Assembly (NCBI GenBank): GCA_944326245.1
Contig: CALVDF010000005.1
Span: 62,001 to 126,000 of the forward strand
Direction of reading: 5' to 3'
Length of the DNA stretch: 64,000 bases
DNA from: an uncultured Bacteroidales bacterium
Lineage (GTDB): Bacteria > Bacteroidota > Bacteroidia > Bacteroidales > UBA932
Part shown: piece after piece, positions 53,125 through 63,599 of the stretch
Numbering within the stretch: position 1 is the first letter of the stretch
Layout: the number at the start of each line of letters is the position of its first letter
The notes under the pieces: generated by a model
Databases searched by the model: none
What the model was told of the DNA's origin: nothing
What the model saw: only the letters and a program-made list of their open reading frames with translations
Program-made: the position numbers and the translations under genes

Positions 53125-54579
53125 TCACTTTTTAGCACTTATGCAAAACTTTTGTATCTCCGAACGGATATCTCTGTACTCTTCATTGGGATACACCACT
53201 TCATAGATGAAAATGACAATCGCTCCCCCGGTCAATATCTGCAGAATCAGAAGAATCCACGGACTCAGGTCAATGAAGTTGAATAAATTGACAATCAGAG
53301 CCATGAGCGCGGATACAATGAGGGTAGGAAGCATGTCGGCAAACTGCCTGCCGACACTGTAGGGAATCACTTTGGAAACGAAAGCGGCGTGTATGACGTA
53401 CAGCACGGCGGAAGTGGCTATCATGCTCCAAAGCATCGCTTTCACACTTATGAAAATACCGAAAAGCACCGGAATCACTCCAAGGGACGTCTTCAGTATT
53501 TCAAGAATGAGAGTAAGGTCGGAACGGCCGTCGGCATTGATGACATTGACACAGCTCAGCATAAGCGGCAGAAACAGCCCGGAAAAGCACAGAATGCGGA
53601 GATATTCCACAGCAGGAAGCCACTTCTGGCCGAAAACAGTCACCATGAAAGGCTCCGCAACCGCCCAAAGCCCGAATATGGCTGTAAAGGAAAGCAAAAC
53701 AGTGGTTTTGAACATTTTCCTATACATCTGGACCTGTCTGCCGGTCTCGTCCTGGACAGTGGAAAGCACAGGGTAGCAGACCCTTTGCATCACCATGCCT
53801 ATATTGGTCGTAAACATAGCCTTAACCTTCTCGGCACGGGAATAAAGGCCCAGTATGGAAGGTGTGTACACCTTGCCTATGACCATGGAATATATCTCTG
53901 CCCATACGGTACTCATGATCGACGTAAGCAGAAGGCGGCTTCCGAAAGAGAACATTTCACGGAAACTGGCCCATGAAAAAGAAAATCCGGGATGCCACCT
54001 GGATACAATCCAAAGCAGGACACTGCTGATGCTCATCCTTACCAGCTGAAGAATCACCAGACTCCACAGTCCCGCTCCCTTGACGGCACATACAATTGCA
54101 GCTGCAGCTGCCGTCAAAGACGAAACCAGGGATATCCAGGCCTGGGTCTTGAAATCTATCCTCCGGTAGAGAAGTATTTTCTGCACTATACCGAACGCGT
54201 TTATGACCAGTGAAAGACTCAGAACACGTATCACTCTGACGAGTATATCCTGATGGAAAAACCTTGCTATGGAAGGCGCTGCAAAATACAGGATTACATA
54301 TAGCAACGTACTGACAGTCAGATTGAAATAAAAAACAGTATCAAGATCGGAACGGGAAACTTCCTTCTTGCGGGTAAGTGCATTTGCAAACCCACTGTCA
54401 ACCAATGAATTGGATAATGCAAGAAAAATAGCCGTCATTCCTATTATCCCGAAATCCTCAGGAGTGAGGATATGGGCAAGCACTATGTTGGCCAGTCCGA
54501 AAATGCCGGAGCCGAGGATATTTTCAGTAAACCCCCACCCTACCCCTTTTGCCGTTTTTTTCTTAAGATCTTCCGACAT
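53125..54579 (-). CDS. Polysaccharide flippase, Wzx/MOP family, second copy
   Basis: 484 residues with 12-14 hydrophobic segments. It is a paralogue of the flippase in the main polysaccharide locus: shared blocks include LANIVLAHILTPEDFGIIG against the corresponding LVGLVLARLLNPHEYGLIG, NSLVDSGFANALTRKKE, and WSLVILQLVRM. It overlaps the glycosyltransferase gene before it by 17 bases, so the two form a small export/sugar pair inside a row of housekeeping genes (ruvB, sdhAB). Confidence 0.9.
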   Translation of the reverse strand: MSEDLKKKTAKGVGWGFTENILGSGIFGLANIVLAHILTPEDFGIIGMTAIFLALSNSLVDSGFANALTRKKEVSRSDLDTVFYFNLTVSTLLYVILYFAAPSIARFFHQDILVRVIRVLSLSLVINAFGIVQKILLYRRIDFKTQAWISLVSSLTAAAAAIVCAVKGAGLWSLVILQLVRMSISSVLLWIVSRWHPGFSFSWASFREMFSFGSRLLLTSIMSTVWAEIYSMVIGKVYTPSILGLYSRAEKVKAMFTTNIGMVMQRVCYPVLSTVQDETGRQVQMYRKMFKTTVLLSFTAIFGLWAVAEPFMVTVFGQKWLPAVEYLRILCFSGLFLPLMLSCVNVINADGRSDLTLILEILKTSLGVIPVLFGIFISVKAMLWSMIATSAVLYVIHAAFVSKVIPYSVGRQFADMLPTLIVSALMALIVNLFNFIDLSPWILLILQILTGGAIVIFIYEVVYPNEEYRDIRSEIQKFCISAKK

Positions 54580-55669
54580 TACCGTAGACTTTTAACATTT
54601 TCCCGATACTGTCCTTCCAGTCATACATTTTCCTTACCCTTTCCTCACCTTTCCGTCCCATCTTTTCCCTCAAGGAAGGATCATCTATGAATCTCTGGAT
54701 TGCTGCCGCCGCTGCTTCAGCATCATTCCTCGGTACAATAAAACCTGTCTCACCGTCAACGACCACTTCAGTGAATCCGTCAGCATCGGAAGTCACAACC
54801 GGACATCCGCATGCCATGGCCTCAACCGCCACTACCCCGAAACTCTCGCTGCGTGACAGGGACACGGCTACTGAGAACCTGTTGTAATACTCGGGAAGCA
54901 TTCCGTTCGGCACACGTCCAGTAAAAACAACGCGCTCCATTACCCCCAATGTCCTGCACAGCCCTTCATACTCACTTCGGCACGGACCGTCACCCACTAT
55001 CACAAGCTTGGCATCAAGACCAGGATTGGTTCTCAGCACTATGCTGAAAGCATTGATAAGCACATCTATACCATATTTGGGAGACAATGTCTTGACGTTC
55101 CCTACGACAAAGCTCCCGTCTCCGCCCGTTGTCTGCATCGGCCTGAAAAGTCCGGTATCCACCCCGAACGGTATGACCTCGATATCCTTGTCCGTAAAAC
55201 GTGCCGTCTGCCTGGCCATGATATTGCTGGTAGACATTATTCTGTCAGCTTTACGGAGAATATACTTTACACTCATGCGGTTGAGAATACTCTTGTAGGG
55301 AAACTCATATACGTCACTGCCCCAAACGGATATCAGGAAAGGATGAAAACCGCTCATTGCAGCAATCAGACCGAAACTGGTAGCATAGTGCGCATGCAGA
55401 ATGTCAGGCTTCTCCTCTGAAATCACAGCTTTGAGATCCCTGACCGCCTCTCCGTGACTCTTCAGCATACCTCGCACTAACTTAATGCCAGACAGTCCCT
55501 TGTAAGTGAACATATCGAACACGTGAAGCCGTATCCCGGCGGATTCGAAAAACCCGTCAGGAGAAGGAAAAATCGAATAGAGTACCGTCTCCACTCCGCT
55601 TTCCTTAAGCGACACAGCCCATCTTCTGGTATGGACGCTGCGCGCATCTGCTACCAAAAGGACTTTCAT
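54563..55669 (-). CDS. Glycosyltransferase family 4 (GT-B)
   Basis: 368 residues of the GT-B fold: N-terminal [22 protein letters not shown], then [23 protein letters not shown]-terminal [36 protein letters not shown], and the donor-site EX7E motif [19 protein letters not shown]. Retaining glycosyltransferase, probably for a lipid-linked glycan. It overlaps ruvB (ATGA) and the downstream flippase gene (17 bases), so it is expressed with both. Confidence 0.93.
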   Translation of the reverse strand: MKVLLVADARSVHTRRWAVSLKESGVETVLYSIFPSPDGFFESAGIRLHVFDMFTYKGLSGIKLVRGMLKSHGEAVRDLKAVISEEKPDILHAHYATSFGLIAAMSGFHPFLISVWGSDVYEFPYKSILNRMSVKYILRKADRIMSTSNIMARQTARFTDKDIEVIPFGVDTGLFRPMQTTGGDGSFVVGNVKTLSPKYGIDVLINAFSIVLRTNPGLDAKLVIVGDGPCRSEYEGLCRTLGVMERVVFTGRVPNGMLPEYYNRFSVAVSLSRSESFGVVAVEAMACGCPVVTSDADGFTEVVVDGETGFIVPRNDAEAAAAAIQRFIDDPSLREKMGRKGEERVRKMYDWKDSIGKMLKVYGNVGRS

Positions 55670-56694
55670 AACGTCTGAAAAAGAGTATCGGGTGCATATT
55701 TGTCCACCCCCAGATGATCGTAGGCAAGATCAGTAGCCTCTCTTCCTCTAGGTGTACGATGGATGAAACCTTCCTTGATAAGGTAGGGTTCGTAGACTTC
55801 CTCTACAGTACCTGGATCCTCTCCTATGGCTGTAGCTATGGTACCCAGGCCTACAGGACCTCCCTTGAACTTGAATATTATGGTATTCAGTATCTTGTTG
55901 TCTATGGAATCCAGCCCCCTCTTGTCTATGTTCAGCGCATCAAGCGCATAGGATGCTATTTCCAGATCGATGTATCCTGAACCCTTGACCTGGGCAAAAT
56001 CCCTTACTCTCCTCAGCAGTGAGTTGGCAATACGCGGTGTACCGCGGCTGCGCATGGCTATCTCCATGGCCGCACGTTCCTCTATCTCTATATTGAGTAT
56101 TCCCGCACTCCTTATTATTATATCGCGCAGTACCTTCGCATCGTAATATTCAAGATGGGCCGTGATGCCGAACCTGGCCCTGAGAGGAGAAGTGATGAGA
56201 CCGCTTCTGGTCGTCGCTCCGATAAGGGTAAAACGGTTGAGACCGATCTGGACGGATCTCGCTCCCGGCCCCTTGTCTATCATGATGTCTATGGTGAAAT
56301 CCTCCATTGCCGAATAGAGGTACTCCTCCACCACATGGGACAGACGGTGGATCTCGTCTATGAACAGGACGTCCCCTTCCTCCAGACTTGTGAGGAGTCC
56401 GGCCAGGTCCCCCGGCTTGTCCAGAATGGGCCCTGATGTTATTTTCATATTGACACCCAACTCATTGGCCACGATATGGGCCAATGTAGTCTTGCCCAGT
56501 CCCGGAGGACCGTGCAGAAGTATGTGGTCCAGTGCCTCCCCGCGAAGAAGGGCGGCCTTTACGAAAATCTTGAGATTTTCTATAATCTTGTCCTGCCCGG
56601 AGAATTCTCCGAAACCCTGAGGGCGTATTTTTCCCTCAAAATCGCTATCTTTGGCGGAACTTTGTGCCCTTGCATCGTAATCTTCGTTCTTCAT
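55666..56694 (-). CDS. ruvB: Holliday junction ATP-dependent helicase RuvB
   Basis: 342 residues: [19 protein letters not shown], Walker [19 protein letters not shown], Walker [12 protein letters not shown], sensor 1 [19 protein letters not shown], and the C-terminal winged helix ([20 protein letters not shown]). It drives branch migration with RuvA, encoded apart at 40342. It heads the leftward row with a glycosyltransferase, a flippase and sdhAB. Confidence 0.97.
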   Translation of the reverse strand: MKNEDYDARAQSSAKDSDFEGKIRPQGFGEFSGQDKIIENLKIFVKAALLRGEALDHILLHGPPGLGKTTLAHIVANELGVNMKITSGPILDKPGDLAGLLTSLEEGDVLFIDEIHRLSHVVEEYLYSAMEDFTIDIMIDKGPGARSVQIGLNRFTLIGATTRSGLITSPLRARFGITAHLEYYDAKVLRDIIIRSAGILNIEIEERAAMEIAMRSRGTPRIANSLLRRVRDFAQVKGSGYIDLEIASYALDALNIDKRGLDSIDNKILNTIIFKFKGGPVGLGTIATAIGEDPGTVEEVYEPYLIKEGFIHRTPRGREATDLAYDHLGVDKYAPDTLFQTL

Positions 56695-56713
56695 ACCTTT
56701 TGCAAACAGAATA

Positions 56714-56746
56714 CAAATATAACATTACTCTTTTTAAAAAAAGAAA
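56714..56746 (-). promoter_or_regulatory. Promoter of ruvB
   Basis: On the minus strand a -7 box TATATTTG (56721 to 56714) stands 21 bases from TTTC (56746 to 56743), which differs from the -33 TTTG in one base. The -7 box ends about 19 bases before the ruvB ATG. The remainder of the 279-base AT-rich gap to mfd shows no other feature I can support. Confidence 0.5.
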
Positions 56747-56973
56747 TGATTGTTATTTATGTCTGTCGATATGTTGATAAATGATGTAAAGTACGTATGG
56801 AATACGTTGTTACGAAAAAAGAGCTGTGATGATAAAGTGTGGATAACTTTTTAAAAAAATTTTAAAACTTTTTTTGTAAAAATTTTGAAATTCAAAAAAG
56901 TGACCCCGTATAAGAAAAAATTTAAAAAAGAAAAAAACTTATCATAAGATATAAACAAGGTTATCGTAAGGTT

Positions 56974-59900
56974 ATGAACCGTAAAATCGAAGGATTGTTG
57001 AAAAGTGAGAGTATCGGAAGACTCAAGGAACTTGTGTCCGGTACAGGAAACGTAAAGGAGGTGGAAGTCAGAGGTTTATATTCTTCTGCAAAAGCTTTTG
57101 CCATATCTGACTGTGTGGAAAGCGGTGTTCATCTTGTGGTTCTTTCCGGCAAGGACGATGCGGCAGGATGTGTCAATGACCTTTATAATATAAAAGGTGA
57201 TGAAAATGTTTATTTCTTTCCGTCCTCGGATGTCAGGACGGTAAAGGGGTCTGCCAAGGATATGTCCGCCAAGGTTCAGAGAACGGCCGCGTTGAGTGCG
57301 TTGTCTGATTTCAGGGAGGGCAATTATAACGGCAAGTATCTGATAATAGTAGCATACAAGGAAGCTGTAGATGAGTTTATTCCAGGTCAGGGGGAGATGG
57401 AAAAAGCCGTGCTGAGAGTTACGGAGGGAATGACAGTTCCGTTTGAAAAGTTTCAGGACGAGCTTTACGGCCTTGGATTCACAAGAGTGGATTTTGTATC
57501 GAGGCCGGGGGAATATGCAGTGAGGGGAGGTATCATAGATCTGTTTTCCTACAACAATGACAAGCCGTACAGACTGGATTTTTTCGGGGATGAGATAGAT
57601 ACTGTACGTATGTTCGATGTCAACACGCAGCATACGCTTGAGGGAAAGGTGGAAGTGTTGAACATATATCCTGAAATGGCCGGGGAAGCGGCAGGCGAAG
57701 GTGAAGACGGGCGTCCGCTGTATGCTGCATTGCCGGAAAATGCCGTGATATGGATATCCGGAATTGAGGATTTCAAAGAGGAGGGTGCGGAGACCTGTGT
57801 ACACAGGCATATATACCTTTCCCCTCTGCACAGCATGGAACATGCGGATGCTACAGTTGTGTTCAACACATCGCCCCAGCCGGCTTTCAACAAGAATTTC
57901 GAACTTCTGGCTTCCGATATAAGGTCCAGGAGAAAAGACGGGTATGCGGTGTATATCATGAGTGAAAACCGCAGCCAGATAGAAAGGCTCCGCAATATAT
58001 TTTCATCCTATGATCTGAGTCTTCAGTACATGGAGTATACCATCCAGGAAGGTTTTATAGATCATGACGGGAAGATATGCCTGTATACTGACCATCAGAT
58101 TTTTGACCGCTACCGCAGGATACGTCTCAAAAGGACGGTCGAACGTAGCGAAAGACTGACGATGAACGATATCAATTCGTTCAAGGAGGGGGATTACGTA
58201 GTGCATATCGACCATGGAATAGGCAGGTTCGGAGGTCTCGTAAAAAACCGTATCAACGGTAAGGTACAGGAAGCGATAAAATTGATATACCGCGACAATG
58301 ATGTGCTGTTCGTCTCTGTCCACGGTCTGCACCGTATATCGAAATACCGCTCAGGGGATTCAACGAAGCCACCTAAAATCAACAAATTGGGTACAGGTAA
58401 CTGGGAAAAGCTGAAGAGCAGTGCAAAATCAAAGGTCAAGGATATCGCCGAGGATCTTATCAGGCTTTATTCCCAGCGAAGGGTGGCAAAAGGTTTTGCT
58501 TTCAGTCCCGACAGTTTTCTGCAGCAGGAGTTTGAGTCTTCTTTCCAGTATGAGGAGACACCGGATCAGATCAAGGCGGTGGAGGCAGTGAAGAAGGATA
58601 TGGAAAGCAGCTGGCCGATGGACCGTCTGGTGTGCGGGGATGTGGGTTTCGGAAAGACTGAGGTAGCAATGAGAGCGGCATTCAAGGCTGTTGCCGACAA
58701 CAAGCAGGTGGCAGTGCTGGTACCCACTACGATTCTCGCATTGCAGCATTACAATACATTCAGGGACAGGTTACGTAATTTTCCCTGCAATATAGACTAT
58801 CTGAGCAGGCTGAGGACTCCAAAGGAAGTGTCGGATATCCTGGCGAGACTCAAGGAAGGAAAGATAGACATAATAATAGGAACGCACCGTCTCCTGAACA
58901 AAAACGTGGTGTTCAAGGACCTGGGTCTGCTGATAATAGACGAGGAGCAGAAATTCGGCGTGGCTGCCAAGGAAGCCCTGCGTCATCTCAAGCTTTCGGT
59001 AGACACTCTGACACTTACGGCCACTCCTATTCCCAGGACACTTCAGTTTTCACTTCTGGGTGCAAGGGATCTTTCCATCATCAACACTCCTCCGCCGAAC
59101 CGTCTTCCGATACAGACGGAGATCATAGATTTCAATGAGGACACAATACGTGATATTATCAATGAGGAAGTAGGGCGTGGAGGACAGGTATTCTTCGTTC
59201 ACAACAGGGTACAGGACATATATGAGGTAGAGGATATCATAAGGCGTATCGTACCTGGTGTCAAGACATGTGTCGCACACGGCCAGATGGAGCCGAAGGT
59301 GCTGGAAAACAAGATTATCGAATATATGTCCGGTGATTATGATGTCCTGATAGCCACGACCATCATAGAAAACGGAATCGATATTCCCAACACCAATACC
59401 ATAATTATCAACCAGGCCCAGAATTACGGTCTGAGCGATCTTCACCAGCTGAGGGGTAGGGTAGGGCGCTCCAACCGCAAGGCATACTGCTATCTTATAG
59501 TTCCTCCCATGACTTCCCTGTCTGACGATGCCAAGCGGAGACTCGATGCCATAGAAGCGTTTTCCGATCTTGGAAGCGGTTTCAACATCGCCATGCGTGA
59601 CCTGGATATACGCGGCATGGGCAATATGCTGGGAGCTGAGCAGAGCGGCTATATAGCCGAGATGGGTTTTGAGACGTACCAGCGCATACTTGCAGAGGCC
59701 TTTGAAGAGATCAAGGGAACAGTCGCCGACCTGCCCGGGCAGAAAGAGAAAGACGAAGTATATGTTGCTGACTGTGTGGTGGATACTGACCTCGAAATAC
59801 TTATTCCGGATTCGTACATCAATATCACGGCAGAGAAGATAAGGCTGTACAAGGAACTGGATTCAATATCTGACGAAGCCTCGCTGCAGCGTTTCATATC

Positions 59901-60213
59901 CGATATTGAAGACCGTTTCGGGCCCATACCGGAGGAGTTCAAGCAGCTTATATTCGTTGTCCGTCTGAGAATGGCAGCACGTGAAAGGGGATTCGAGAAG
60001 ATAGTCCTCAAAAACGATACTCTTGTGATGTATTTCATTTCCAATTCCATGTCACCGTTCTACCGCAGCAGCCGTTTCTCGGATATAATAAAGACCATCC
60101 AGCACAAGGACGCCAACAGGTACATGCTGAAGGAGAGCAATGACAAGCTGTATATTACAGTCAAAAATGTCAAAACTATTGAGGGGGCATACAACTTGAT
60201 ACAGAAATTGTAA
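56974..60213 (+). CDS. mfd: Transcription-repair coupling factor Mfd
   Basis: A 1079-residue SF2 translocase that removes RNA polymerase stalled at lesions and recruits UvrA. In order: UvrB-like N-terminal part (VHLVVLSGKDDAAGCVNDLY; GFTRVDFVSRPGEYAVRGGIIDLFSY, quoted in part), the RNAP-interacting domain around residue 400 (FKEGDYVVHIDHGIGRFGGL), Walker A CGDVGFGKTEVAMRAAF, DEEQ box LLIIDEEQKFG, TLTATPIPRTLQFSL, QLRGRVGRSNRKAYCYL, and the C-terminal UvrA-binding module. The length is slightly below the E. coli protein, usual in Bacteroidota. Confidence 0.97.
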   Translation: MNRKIEGLLKSESIGRLKELVSGTGNVKEVEVRGLYSSAKAFAISDCVESGVHLVVLSGKDDAAGCVNDLYNIKGDENVYFFPSSDVRTVKGSAKDMSAKVQRTAALSALSDFREGNYNGKYLIIVAYKEAVDEFIPGQGEMEKAVLRVTEGMTVPFEKFQDELYGLGFTRVDFVSRPGEYAVRGGIIDLFSYNNDKPYRLDFFGDEIDTVRMFDVNTQHTLEGKVEVLNIYPEMAGEAAGEGEDGRPLYAALPENAVIWISGIEDFKEEGAETCVHRHIYLSPLHSMEHADATVVFNTSPQPAFNKNFELLASDIRSRRKDGYAVYIMSENRSQIERLRNIFSSYDLSLQYMEYTIQEGFIDHDGKICLYTDHQIFDRYRRIRLKRTVERSERLTMNDINSFKEGDYVVHIDHGIGRFGGLVKNRINGKVQEAIKLIYRDNDVLFVSVHGLHRISKYRSGDSTKPPKINKLGTGNWEKLKSSAKSKVKDIAEDLIRLYSQRRVAKGFAFSPDSFLQQEFESSFQYEETPDQIKAVEAVKKDMESSWPMDRLVCGDVGFGKTEVAMRAAFKAVADNKQVAVLVPTTILALQHYNTFRDRLRNFPCNIDYLSRLRTPKEVSDILARLKEGKIDIIIGTHRLLNKNVVFKDLGLLIIDEEQKFGVAAKEALRHLKLSVDTLTLTATPIPRTLQFSLLGARDLSIINTPPPNRLPIQTEIIDFNEDTIRDIINEEVGRGGQVFFVHNRVQDIYEVEDIIRRIVPGVKTCVAHGQMEPKVLENKIIEYMSGDYDVLIATTIIENGIDIPNTNTIIINQAQNYGLSDLHQLRGRVGRSNRKAYCYLIVPPMTSLSDDAKRRLDAIEAFSDLGSGFNIAMRDLDIRGMGNMLGAEQSGYIAEMGFETYQRILAEAFEEIKGTVADLPGQKEKDEVYVADCVVDTDLEILIPDSYINITAEKIRLYKELDSISDEASLQRFISDIEDRFGPIPEEFKQLIFVVRLRMAARERGFEKIVLKNDTLVMYFISNSMSPFYRSSRFSDIIKTIQHKDANRYMLKESNDKLYITVKNVKTIEGAYNLIQKL

Positions 60214-60214
60214 C

Positions 60215-60222
60215 TATATTTG
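60215..60222 (+). promoter_or_regulatory. Possible -7 box of coaX
   Basis: TATATTTG matches TAnnTTTG directly after the mfd stop and 27 bases before the coaX ATG; the upstream TTTG is lacking. Confidence 0.35.
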
Positions 60223-60248
60223 CCGCCCTATCTCTGAATTGCAAGGGA

Positions 60249-60971
60249 ATGAAGACTGTACTCATCGACATAGGCAATTCCAGTCACTGCAAGGCGGCGT
60301 TGTCGGACGGGAACCGTATCGTTTCTGTCAACCGGGTCATACGCAGCGGCCTTCCTGAAGAAGTCGAGAGACTTGCCGGACCCGGTTCCATTGCTGACGT
60401 GATATGCGTATCATCGGTTGCGACTCCTGACCGGGATCTGGAAGCCTGGTTGAGAAGCCACTGTCTCAGATATATCCAGGTGGATGCGTTTACCCCGATG
60501 CCTCTGCGCCTGGAATACGGGACACCGGAAACACTGGGTGCTGACAGGATAGCTGCGGCTATGGGTGCCCATGCGCTTTTTCCAGGAAGGGATTGTCTCA
60601 TATTTGATTTCGGCACGGCGTTGACTGTCGATTTTGTGGGAGGATCCGGTGTGTTCAGGGGTGGAAACATCTCCCCAGGCATGAGCATGAGATTCCAGGC
60701 CGTGCACGAACATACAGGCCGTCTGCCTCTGGTTTCCCCTGCTGATCCCCGGCGCCAGGCCGGTCAGAATACATCGGAGGCCATCAGCAACGGAGTGGTT
60801 TTAGGCATAATGTTTGAAGTGGAGAGCTACATAAACCGCAATCCTGGGAGCACTGTTATATTTACCGGGGGGGACGCACTTTTTTTTGCAAAGAAGCTAA
60901 AAACCCCGATATTTGTAGTTTATAACCTTGTTTTTACGGGGTTGTCCAAAATAGCGCAATTCAATGTTTAA
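60249..60971 (+). CDS. coaX: Type III pantothenate kinase
   Basis: CoaX phosphorylates pantothenate, the first step of coenzyme A synthesis. 240 residues of the ASKHA fold: VLIDIGNSSHCKAALSDG (phosphate loop), EYGTPETLGADRIAAAMGAH, LIFDFGTALTVDFV, GGNISPGMSMRFQAVHEHT and NTSEAISNGVVLGI. It overlaps the start of the outer-membrane protein gene by eight bases, a linkage seen in Bacteroidales. Confidence 0.95.
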   Translation: MKTVLIDIGNSSHCKAALSDGNRIVSVNRVIRSGLPEEVERLAGPGSIADVICVSSVATPDRDLEAWLRSHCLRYIQVDAFTPMPLRLEYGTPETLGADRIAAAMGAHALFPGRDCLIFDFGTALTVDFVGGSGVFRGGNISPGMSMRFQAVHEHTGRLPLVSPADPRRQAGQNTSEAISNGVVLGIMFEVESYINRNPGSTVIFTGGDALFFAKKLKTPIFVVYNLVFTGLSKIAQFNV

Positions 60972-62262
60972 AGGGAAAATTATCCTACATAGGGCCTTGG
61001 TGGCGGCAATGGCGGTTCTCTGCTCGGCAACCTCACTCTGGGGGCAGTGGATCGATGCCCTCGGCTCATATTCGCCATACTCTATGTTCGGTGTGGGAAA
61101 GATAGCGTCCGACGGTTCGGCCTATAACTACTCTATGGGTGGCATAGGAATAGGCATGAGGGACAACGGATTCATCAACCTCGCCAATCCGGCTTCCATC
61201 ACTGCACGTGATACCCTTTCCTTCATGTTTGATTTCGGAGTCAACCAGAAGAACTCCTATTTCAATGATTCATACAATAAATCTGCATACAATGTATTCA
61301 ATATGCAGAACATCGCGTTCACATTCCCGATATACAAGAGTTCGGCGATCGTGGTAGGTATATCCCCTTTCAGTGACATTGGCTACAAGTTCCAGAGTAC
61401 TGAGACAAACGAAAACATAGTTGCGGATATCGGTGATGTGAAATACCAGCAGTACGGGACCGGCAGCATATATCAGCTCTTCGTCGGTGCTTCCGTAATG
61501 TTTTTCGACCGGATTTCGATCGGGGCACAGAGTATCTATTATTTCGGATTCATGAACAAGCACAACGATATCCTGTTCAATTCTTCTTCGGCTTACAAGA
61601 CGGTATACACAGGATGGAATTACAAGGTGCACAGTTTTTCCGGAAAATTCGGAATACAGTACATCCAGCCGATCGGCAAGTCGGAACTGGTACTGGGAGG
61701 AACCTACCGTCTGTCCAGCAGAATGAACGGGGAAGCAGTAAAATATGCCTATTCGGGAGCGGATACTGTTCTTTACGACAACGCCCTGTCTTCCGGGAAC
61801 CTCACCATAGCTGACGAGTTCGGAGCCGGCATGTCTTTCAGGGTCAAGGACAAGTGGGCCGTAGGAGTAGATTATCTGCAGCAGAACTGGCATAAGGCCT
61901 CTTTCCCTGACAACAGTACATGGAGCAATTTTTCCGCATCGGCAGCCAGGTACTACAGGGCCGGTTTCGAGATTACTCCCAACAGATACGATATACGCTA
62001 TTACATGAAAAGGGTTACATACCGGGCAGGAGCCTATTTCGAGCAGTCCTATGTCAACGTTGCGGGGCATCAGATCAATGCTTTCGGTATCACGTTCGGA
62101 GCTTCATTCCCCATATACAGATGGCACAACGCTGTCAGTGTTGCCGTCGATCTGGGTCAGAGAGGAACGCTCAGGAATGACCTTGTGAGGGAAAGGTATG
62201 TAAATTTTATCGTGAACATTAATCTTCATGACATTTGGTTTGTCAAATACAGATATGACTAA
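60964..62262 (+). CDS. Outer-membrane beta-barrel protein
   Basis: 432 residues with an N-terminal signal (HRALVAAMAVLCSATSLWG) and an all-beta body with alternating aromatic strands, e.g. SYSPYSMFGVGK, YNYSMGGIGIGMRDNGFINLANPAS (quoted in part), and the final strand FIVNINLHDIWFVKYRYD ending in an aromatic-rich tail, as expected of an outer-membrane porin-like barrel (PorV/FadL-like in outline). The GIGM..NGFINLANPASI block is characteristic of this Bacteroidota family. Function unknown; its neighbours (a TPR-like protein and lptC) suggest a link to envelope assembly. Confidence 0.82.
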   Translation: MFKGKIILHRALVAAMAVLCSATSLWGQWIDALGSYSPYSMFGVGKIASDGSAYNYSMGGIGIGMRDNGFINLANPASITARDTLSFMFDFGVNQKNSYFNDSYNKSAYNVFNMQNIAFTFPIYKSSAIVVGISPFSDIGYKFQSTETNENIVADIGDVKYQQYGTGSIYQLFVGASVMFFDRISIGAQSIYYFGFMNKHNDILFNSSSAYKTVYTGWNYKVHSFSGKFGIQYIQPIGKSELVLGGTYRLSSRMNGEAVKYAYSGADTVLYDNALSSGNLTIADEFGAGMSFRVKDKWAVGVDYLQQNWHKASFPDNSTWSNFSASAARYYRAGFEITPNRYDIRYYMKRVTYRAGAYFEQSYVNVAGHQINAFGITFGASFPIYRWHNAVSVAVDLGQRGTLRNDLVRERYVNFIVNINLHDIWFVKYRYD

Positions 62263-62283
62263 TAATAAATTTAATTTTAATAT

Positions 62284-63597
62284 ATGAAACGTATTCTAGT
62301 ATCAGCAGTTGCATTATTCATCTCTATTTTCGCTTTCTCTCAGGGAAAGTACGGCCCGGACAGTGCCGAGTGTGTAAAGTATCTTTCATTCTATACGCAG
62401 TATGAGAAACAGAACAATCTCAAGGACGCAGCACCCAACTGGCGTAAGGCGATCAGTATCTGTCCTCCTACGGCAAGCCAGAACATGCTTATCGACGGCA
62501 TGAAGATCATGAGAAATGAGATCAGGGAATACAGGAACAACCCCATCAGGAAGAAAGAGCTTGTGGATACCCTCATGATGCTCCACCAGCTGAGACTTGA
62601 ATATTATCCCAAATACAGAGTGACAGCTCTCGGCAACAGGGCCGTGGATATGATGAACTACGCGGAACCGGGCAGTGAGATGGATGTTTACAATGCCCTC
62701 GGGGAAGTACTCGATGTAGCAAAGGAAAAGACCTCCACTACTGTGGCCGTAAGGTATGTCAACTATGCCATTCAGCTTTACAAGTCAGGCAGGCTGATGG
62801 ACTCTGACGTGTTCTCCGCTTTCGAGAAGAGTATTGAGGTGCTCGAGCAGATCAAGGCCGCCAAGCCTTCCAAAGCCGTAGACAATGCCATTGAAGATGT
62901 TGAAAGTCTCTTTGCCGGCAGCGGTGTGGCAAGCTGTGACAACCTTGTTGCCGTATTCCAGCCCAGATATGAAGCCAATCCTCAGGACAAGGCGGTGCTG
63001 TCAAATATCGTCGCCCTGTTCTCGTCAACAGGATGTACCGATCAGGAACTTTTCCTGAAAGCCGTTGAAGGCCTTTACCAGGTGGATCCTTCTTCCAATT
63101 CCGCACATCTGCTTTTCCAGCTTTATTCAGCCCTTCCTGACGGAGGAGACCAGGCCATCAAGTATATGAACGAGGCAATCGCCTTCGAGGATTCTGACGC
63201 CGAGAAGGATGCCGAGTACAATTTCGAGCTTGCCACATACCTGTTCTCAAAGCTTCACCGCAATGCGGAAGCTGTGGCTGCCGCCAAGAAGGCCGCAGAG
63301 TCTTCAACCTGGAAGGCAAAATCCTATTATCTCATCGGATCCATTTGGAGCACGGTAAAGTGCGAGGGTAACCCCATTGAGTCACGTGCCCACTTCTGGG
63401 TTGCTACAGACTATATGCTGAAGGCAAAGAATACAGACCCCAGCATGGCAGGAGATGTAGACAAGCAGATAGCTACCTACCGTCAGTACTATCCTCTGCA
63501 GTCGGATGCATTCATGTATGACGTGGTGGACGGTGACCGTTTCCAGGTCAACTGCAACGGTATGAGCGAGTCTACTACTGTCAGGACCCAGAAATAG
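62284..63597 (+). CDS. Periplasmic TPR-like repeat protein
   Basis: 437 residues with a signal peptide (MKRILVSAVALFISIFAFSQ) and helical repeats throughout. TPR-like pairs are visible in CVKYLSFYTQYEKQNNLKDA followed by APNWRKAISICPPTAS, and near the C terminus in AEYNFELATYLFSKLHRNAEA and AVAAAKKAAESSTWKAKSYY. Probably periplasmic and a scaffold in envelope biogenesis. It lies between an outer-membrane protein gene and lptC, all in one direction with short gaps, which suggests one operon from coaX onwards. Confidence 0.85.
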   Translation: MKRILVSAVALFISIFAFSQGKYGPDSAECVKYLSFYTQYEKQNNLKDAAPNWRKAISICPPTASQNMLIDGMKIMRNEIREYRNNPIRKKELVDTLMMLHQLRLEYYPKYRVTALGNRAVDMMNYAEPGSEMDVYNALGEVLDVAKEKTSTTVAVRYVNYAIQLYKSGRLMDSDVFSAFEKSIEVLEQIKAAKPSKAVDNAIEDVESLFAGSGVASCDNLVAVFQPRYEANPQDKAVLSNIVALFSSTGCTDQELFLKAVEGLYQVDPSSNSAHLLFQLYSALPDGGDQAIKYMNEAIAFEDSDAEKDAEYNFELATYLFSKLHRNAEAVAAAKKAAESSTWKAKSYYLIGSIWSTVKCEGNPIESRAHFWVATDYMLKAKNTDPSMAGDVDKQIATYRQYYPLQSDAFMYDVVDGDRFQVNCNGMSESTTVRTQK

Positions 63598-63599
63598 CA

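Noticed and set aside
55515..55530. CACGTG core within the GT4 gene
   Set aside because: The flanking bases do not match TGTTnCACGTGnAACA.
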